Positions 59,642-64,000 of a stretch of 64,000 bases of DNA are shown piece after piece; position 1 is the stretch's first letter; each line of letters starts with the position of its first letter. The notes beneath the pieces were generated by a model. It had not been told where the DNA came from and ran no database searches. It was given only the letters and a program-made list of their open reading frames with translations. The stretch comes from Rhodanobacteraceae bacterium (GTDB taxonomy: Bacteria > Pseudomonadota > Gammaproteobacteria > Xanthomonadales > SZUA-5). The stretch covers positions 62,001 to 126,000 of the forward strand of contig JADJPR010000022.1 of assembly GCA_016713135.1 (NCBI GenBank), given 5' to 3'. A program made the translations under genes and the position numbers.

Positions 59642-60526
59642 ATGAGTGAGCGGTTCCTGCAACTCGATGTGTTTGCCAGCCGGCCGGGGGGCGGCAATCC
59701 GCTGGGTGTTGTTCTCGGTGCGCAGCACTGGTCTGACCAGGAGATGCAGGCCTTTGCCACATGGACGGACCTGGTCGAGACCACCTACGTGCTGCCGGCG
59801 ACCGAGCCAGGGGCGAGCTACCGCTTGCGCATTTTTACCCCGACGCGCGAGATCGCGTTCGCCGGACACCCTACAGTCGGCAGTGCGTGCGCGGCGCTGG
59901 CTACCGGCATGGTGGAAGCGCATGACGGCGGACTGGTCCAGCAGTGCGGTGCCGGGCTGTTGCCGATCCGCCTGCGCCGGGAAGCCGGCATCGAACGCCT
60001 CTACGTGCAGGCGCCCGCCGCGGGCGTGCTGGTCAAAGGCGAGGCGGCGCGCGCGCCACTGGCGGCCATTCTTGGTAGCCTGGAACTCGGCGCATTGCCC
60101 CCGGCGCTGGTCGAAGGCGGGCGCCGCTGGTTGATGGCGGAACTTGAGGATGAGGCTGCCTTGCGCAGCTGGCAGCCGGACCACGCCGCCATCGCCGCGG
60201 TCGCCAGGGAAACCGGCAGCTTGGGCCTGTGCGTGTATGCGCGGTCGGCCGACCCGGCGCACCAGCTGGTGGTACGGGCATTTCCTGCTGGCGTCGGCAT
60301 CGTCGAGGACCCAGCCTCTGGCGCCGCCAACGGCCTGATCGGCGCGTACATCGCGCAAGGCGAGCCGGACGGCCCGCTGGCACGCGGCTATCGCGTCAGC
60401 CAGGGGCGCGAAATCGGCCGCGACGCGGTGATCGACATCGAGTTCGAAGGCGCCAAGGTCTGGGTGGGCGGGCAGTCGCACATCGTCATCGATGGCGCTC
60501 TGCATTGGCCGGTGGCGCGTAGATGA
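59642..60526 (+). CDS. PhzF-family isomerase-like protein
   Basis: A 294-residue PhzF/DapF-fold protein, with the N-terminal QLDVFASRPGGGNPLGVVL, catalytic-type Glu46 in TDLVETTYVLP, and the second-half signature EDPASGAANGLIGAYI. Most family members are of unknown function; only some act in phenazine synthesis, and no other phz gene is present. The 3' end overlaps pilU by 41 bp on opposite strands. Confidence 0.9.
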   Translation: MSERFLQLDVFASRPGGGNPLGVVLGAQHWSDQEMQAFATWTDLVETTYVLPATEPGASYRLRIFTPTREIAFAGHPTVGSACAALATGMVEAHDGGLVQQCGAGLLPIRLRREAGIERLYVQAPAAGVLVKGEAARAPLAAILGSLELGALPPALVEGGRRWLMAELEDEAALRSWQPDHAAIAAVARETGSLGLCVYARSADPAHQLVVRAFPAGVGIVEDPASGAANGLIGAYIAQGEPDGPLARGYRVSQGREIGRDAVIDIEFEGAKVWVGGQSHIVIDGALHWPVARR

Positions 60527-61652
60527 AGCCGCTGTCCTGATGCTCGGTACCTTCCATCTTTTCCATCTCAAGGCCACCGCCGAGTCCGGCGGGGGCATTG
60601 AGACGGATGCGCAGGGCAAGATCGGTGCGCGAATCCGCGTTCTCGAGCGCTTCCTCGTATGAGATCCGCCCCGCGATATATAGCCGATAGAGCGATTCGT
60701 CGAAGGTCAGCATGCCCAGTTCGATGCCCTGCTTCATCGCGTCCTTGAGCAGATGGATCTCACCTTTTTCGATCAGGTCGGCGATGTACGGCGTGCGCAG
60801 CATCATCTCCATCGCCGGCAGGCGCGTGCCGTCGACACCCTTGACCAGCCGCATCGAGATCACCGCCTGCAGATTCATCGACAGATCGATCAGCAACTGG
60901 TGCCGGGCTGCGTCCGGAAAGAAGTTAACGATGCGGTCGAGTGTCTGGTTGGCGTTGTTGGCGTGCAGGGTCGACAGGCACAGGTGGCCGGTTTCGGCGT
61001 AGGCAATCGCATGCTTCATCGTCTCGCGGTCGCGGATCTCGCCGATCAGGATCACGTCCGGCGCCTCGCGCATGGCGTTCTTCAGCGCGTTCTCGTAAGA
61101 CAAGGTATCCAAGCCGATCTCGCGCTGGTCGACAATCGACTTGCGATGGCGGTGCAGGTATTCGATCGGCTCCTCGATGGTCAGGATGTGCCCCGTGCGG
61201 ACCTGGTTGCGGTAATCGATCATCGAAGCCAGCGTGGTCGACTTGCCGGAGCCGGTGCCGCCGACCACCAGGATCAGGCCGCGCGGCAGCATGATCAGGT
61301 CCTTGAGCTTCGCCGGCAGGTTCAGCTGCTCCAGTCCTGGAATCTCCGAGCTGATGTAGCGGACCGCGAAAGCGACATCCCCGCGCTGGCGATACACATT
61401 GACGCGGAAGCGGCCGACATCCGGTAATGGCACCGCCAGATTCATCTCCAGCGTGGCTTCGTATTCCTTCTGCTGCTTGTCGCTGAGGATCGAGTAGGCC
61501 ATCTTGCGCACCTGCTCGCCGTTCAGTGCCAGGTCGCCAATATGGACCGTGTTGCCCTCGATCTTGATCGACGGCGGCGCTCCAGCGCTGAAGAAGCAGT
61601 CAGACGCCTTCTGCTTGGCCATCAACCTCAGGTAATCGGTGAGTTCCCACAT
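60486..61652 (-). CDS. pilU: type IV pilus twitching ATPase PilU
   Basis: A 388-residue retraction ATPase, accessory to PilT in type IV pili. Walker A GGTGSGKST, the LTIEEPIEYLH (Asp box), HLCLSTLHANNANQ (Walker B/His box region) and the C-terminal LGMLTFDESLYRLYIAG signature indicate PilU rather than PilT. pilT, its usual partner, is not adjacent: the gene upstream is unrelated and divergent. The 41-bp convergent overlap with PhzF does not disturb either core. Confidence 0.92.
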   Translation of the reverse strand: MWELTDYLRLMAKQKASDCFFSAGAPPSIKIEGNTVHIGDLALNGEQVRKMAYSILSDKQQKEYEATLEMNLAVPLPDVGRFRVNVYRQRGDVAFAVRYISSEIPGLEQLNLPAKLKDLIMLPRGLILVVGGTGSGKSTTLASMIDYRNQVRTGHILTIEEPIEYLHRHRKSIVDQREIGLDTLSYENALKNAMREAPDVILIGEIRDRETMKHAIAYAETGHLCLSTLHANNANQTLDRIVNFFPDAARHQLLIDLSMNLQAVISMRLVKGVDGTRLPAMEMMLRTPYIADLIEKGEIHLLKDAMKQGIELGMLTFDESLYRLYIAGRISYEEALENADSRTDLALRIRLNAPAGLGGGLEMEKMEGTEHQDSGFIYAPPANAERHR

Positions 61653-61827
61653 ACGCGCCCCTCAGCCCAGCTTGATTGATAACGCTGGCGCGGATGATCC
61701 GGTTTGATCTGGATCCAGTCGCGGCGCGAGACGCAGGCGCAAGCTGGGCGTATCCGGCATGCGCATGCTTGCCACGAACGTTACCATCGCTTCCGCAGTT
61801 CCTGCTCAGCTTGATCGAGGTGGTGCC

Positions 61828-62412
61828 ATGGGATTTTCCTTCAGTGCGGAACAGCGCGATCGCCTGTTGGCCTCGTTGGGGCGGAGCGACAGCGGCGCCT
61901 GGCACCTGACCGAGGATGTGGAGCTGGCGCTGGATGCCCATGGTCGGGCGGAGCTGACCGCCGATCCCGCCGGCAGATCCGGCAGCTTGCTCGCGCGGAC
62001 GCGCGAGTTGACGGCGGACTTGCGCCAGGAGCTGTACGCCTTGCCGGAACGTGCCCGGCAGCTCGCCGCACTGGGCGAAATCGACGAGAGCGATGCCGAG
62101 GACCTGGTGCGCCTCGCCCACGCTGGCGGCGAGGCATTGGAGCGGCTGGGTGTGCGCGTGGCTCAGTTGATGGTACCGCAGGTCGCCCCTGCGCATGGTC
62201 CACATGCGATGGCAGAGCGATTCGTCGGTGCCCTGGGGCAGGCATATCGCAACCGGCTGAACATCAAGCCCACCAGCGACGAGAAAGGCGCCTTTCGCCA
62301 CTTCCTCGACACCGTGATCGAACTGGTCGGCAAGCGCCATTCGGATATCGACGAGTTGTCGCATCTGCTGACCGAGGCGCGCCTGGCCGAAATCCTGGCC
62401 CGGGATCACTGA
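61828..62412 (+). CDS. conserved hypothetical protein, 194 residues
   Basis: A soluble, mostly helical protein starting MGFSFSAEQRDRLLASLG, with ALPERARQLAALGEIDESDAEDLVRLAHAGG and a C-terminal FLDTVIELVGKRHSDIDEL. I do not recognise the family. The ATG at 61828 has GAGGTGG upstream. It is divergent from pilU with about 175 bp in between, in which I see no clear site. Confidence 0.65.
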   Translation: MGFSFSAEQRDRLLASLGRSDSGAWHLTEDVELALDAHGRAELTADPAGRSGSLLARTRELTADLRQELYALPERARQLAALGEIDESDAEDLVRLAHAGGEALERLGVRVAQLMVPQVAPAHGPHAMAERFVGALGQAYRNRLNIKPTSDEKGAFRHFLDTVIELVGKRHSDIDELSHLLTEARLAEILARDH

Positions 62413-62571
62413 CACGGTTGGCGAACTCCGCTGTTTTATGGTGGATTTCGCCGAGCAGCTTCGATTGATTCCCCGGTTCGCGGCCTCGCAGAGCGCTCGG
62501 ACCCTGGCGCGGAAGTTGCGAAGTTCCTCCCGAGGCGCCCGATTCCGGGGCGCAGTCTGCGGAGGTATTCG

Positions 62572-62793
62572 ATGAGTGCAGGACGCGGTTCCGCCGGAAA
62601 TGTGATTGCCGCGCTGGCGAGCTTCTTCATCGCCGGGCTGGGTCAGTTGCTGCAGGGGCGCCTGCTGGCGGCAATCGTGCAGTTTGTCCTGGCCGCGGTG
62701 CTCTGGCTGGTGTTCCTGGGCTGGATTGTCCACCTGTGGTCGATCCTGGACGCCGCCCTGTACGAGCCGCCGCGGCGCTACTACTGCTGCTGA
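62572..62793 (+). CDS. small double-span membrane protein (73 residues)
   Basis: Two membrane segments (IAALASFFIAGLGQLLQG and AIVQFVLAAVLWLVFLGW) and a short C terminus ending RRYYCC. The layout resembles the small TM2/DUF5683-like bacterial proteins. GGAGG lies 6 nt before the ATG, so it is very probably translated. The upstream 159-bp gap shows no other feature. Confidence 0.75.
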   Translation: MSAGRGSAGNVIAALASFFIAGLGQLLQGRLLAAIVQFVLAAVLWLVFLGWIVHLWSILDAALYEPPRRYYCC

Positions 62794-62797
62794 ACGG

Positions 62798-64000
62798 TCA
62801 CCCCGGTCCGGGCCGGAACGCCCGGGCCGCTCCGCCAGTGCCCGCGAGGTAATCGCGGGCCTGGTCGATGGCTTCATGGGTTCCGGCCAGCACCAGGATG
62901 TCGCCGCCGTTCAGGACCTGCTTGCCGTCAGGCGTCAGCACGGCATCCTCGCCACGGCGGATCGCCAGCACGGTGGCTGCAGTGACGGCGCGCAGGTTGA
63001 TCTCGCCAAGGGTGCGCCCGATCCAGCGGTTGCCCGGTGTCAGAACGAACGGAGCCAGGTCGCCCAAGCCAGGCAACAGTTGTTCCATCTGGTCGAGTGC
63101 CTGCTCCTGCTCGTGGTCGCTGGCTCCCGGCACGGCGACCGCAGCCACCAGCGCCTCCGCGCCAGCGCGCACATGTCCCTGCAGCTGCGTCGCGCTGCGC
63201 CAGAATGCGTAGGCCGCCACCACCAGCAGCAGCGGCAATGCGCCGCGCACGCCCGGCACAAAGGGCTGCAGCAGGGCCAGGCAGGGCAGGGCGACGAGCA
63301 GCATCAGGCCGAGTTGCAACGCAACGACGAATGCACGTCGCGGTGCTTGGGCAAAGTCGACCACGCCCTCGGGCACCGGCGGCAGCGCTTCCAGCGCGAG
63401 CTTGCGGCCGAGTGCGCGGATCAGCCGGAACAGGCCGAGCGCCATCGGCATCGCCAGCGCGATGAAGCCGAAGGCGACGATCCAGCTGGCGAAATCGGCG
63501 ACCGCCGGCAGCTTGCCGCGCAGGTACCGCGCGACCTCGTCCGCGCCAGCCCCGGCGGCGATCAGCACCGCGACCAGCAGCGTTGCATCGAGCACGATCA
63601 GGCCCAACAACCGCCCGGCGCGGCTGCGTAGCGACCCGCGCTGGCGCGCTGCGGCGAGCTGCTCGATCCAGCTGCCGTAAAGCGCGACGAAAGTCTGCAC
63701 CGGGCGCGGCAGGCGGCCGTCGATCCATTCGCCGACGCGCGCCGAATGCTTGACCGCAAAGGGCGTCAGCAGCGTGGTTACGCAGGAGACGCCGACGGCA
63801 ATCGGGAACAGGGTGGAATCGACCGCCCCGAGTCCAACGCCGAGCCCCGCGATGATGAAGGAGAATTCGCCGATCTGGCCCATCGCCAGCCCTGCCTGCG
63901 CTGAAGGTTTCACTGCGCTGCCGGTGGCAAAAAAGCCGACGGCAACGCCGAGGAACTTGCCGCCGACCACCAGCGCCGAGAAAAGCGCAATCCAACCGCT
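62798..64000 (-). CDS. CPA2-type cation:proton antiporter with TrkA-C domain, 5' end missing
   Basis: At least 400 residues of a monovalent cation:proton antiporter-2 family protein (KefB/YbaL-like). The visible part starts in membrane segments (GQIGEFSFIIAGLG is the family signature) and continues through further spans to a C-terminal TrkA-C/RCK_C domain (IGRTLGEINLRAVTAATVLAI, then GGDILVLAGTHEAI). A TrkA-N domain is not visible, so it may be a KefB-like form with only RCK_C. The N terminus is beyond the right edge. Confidence 0.88.
   Translation of the reverse strand, partial: SGWIALFSALVVGGKFLGVAVGFFATGSAVKPSAQAGLAMGQIGEFSFIIAGLGVGLGAVDSTLFPIAVGVSCVTTLLTPFAVKHSARVGEWIDGRLPRPVQTFVALYGSWIEQLAAARQRGSLRSRAGRLLGLIVLDATLLVAVLIAAGAGADEVARYLRGKLPAVADFASWIVAFGFIALAMPMALGLFRLIRALGRKLALEALPPVPEGVVDFAQAPRRAFVVALQLGLMLLVALPCLALLQPFVPGVRGALPLLLVVAAYAFWRSATQLQGHVRAGAEALVAAVAVPGASDHEQEQALDQMEQLLPGLGDLAPFVLTPGNRWIGRTLGEINLRAVTAATVLAIRRGEDAVLTPDGKQVLNGGDILVLAGTHEAIDQARDYLAGTGGAARAFRPGPG

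Noticed and set aside
59642..60526. Phenazine biosynthesis cluster
   Set aside because: Only a PhzF-fold protein is present; no other phz gene is nearby, and the family is mostly of other or unknown function.

Overview
The window is about 64 kb of high-GC DNA, dense with genes. Three things point to a gammaproteobacterium of the Xanthomonadales (Lysobacterales), probably outside Xanthomonas itself: an rpoN-hpf-ptsN-hprK-rapZ-EIIA-HPr-EI regulatory PTS cluster, an Oar-type TonB-dependent receptor, and an IPTLxxWG-type exosortase (XrtH). This assignment is inference from gene content and order; no rRNA or other species marker lies in the window. Both ends cut a gene: lpxK on the left and a CPA2-type cation:proton antiporter on the right.

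Layout. 0-5 kb: end of lpxK, a small membrane protein, an ECF sigma factor with a translationally coupled membrane partner, an epimerase-like protein, trxB and an outer-membrane beta-barrel protein. 5-13 kb: a lipid and hydrocarbon block, with an AraC regulator divergent from alkB, a secreted beta-propeller/cytochrome c protein, and a wax ester synthase (WS/DGAT) coupled to an alpha/beta hydrolase. 13-24 kb: yajC-secD-secF, then rpoN and the nitrogen/regulatory PTS genes, with hprK broken by a one-base frameshift. 24-27 kb: ACMSD-like decarboxylase, monothiol glutaredoxin, an SDR lacking its catalytic lysine, MarC and a flavoprotein. 27-31 kb: the TonB-dependent receptor, its terminator, and a deleted group II intron remnant. 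31-35 kb: aroK, aroB, a WGR protein, a DamX/SPOR-like protein and hemE. 35-43.7 kb: a large hybrid sensor kinase, two DUF697-type GTPases flanking a YceI protein, an SRPBCC-like protein and a saccharopine-dehydrogenase-like enzyme.

43.7-45.4 kb is a non-coding repeat island of about 1.7 kb and is the most unusual part of the window. It holds four REP-like palindromes, two inverted copies of a structured element of about 280 nt, a central 18-bp tandem array, and a run of 21-bp repeats. The two inverted copies share hairpins whose stems differ in sequence but keep base pairing, which is direct covariation evidence for a selected fold. Five smaller intergenic elements elsewhere (7.5, 21.0, 39.9, 46.9 and 54.3 kb) share another architecture: two inverted arms built from short 7- or 9-bp tandem motifs around a 60-120 nt spacer. 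Three of them end flush or nearly flush with the start codon of the next gene.

45.4-64 kb: a frameshifted M28 peptidase, a nitrilase-family hydrolase, a secreted VWA protein with four C-terminal repeats, a lipase-like hydrolase, a DUF2157 membrane protein, exosortase H, an epimerase coupled to pdxH, a BtuF-like protein with a COG4255 protein, an AbgT transporter, a HemN-like radical SAM protein, a tRNA-Ala/tRNA-Glu operon with clear promoter and terminator, PhzF, PilU, two small uncharacterised proteins and the antiporter.

Two conserved genes (hprK and the M28 peptidase) each carry a single missing base. This may be true decay or sequencing error and should be settled before either is called a pseudogene.
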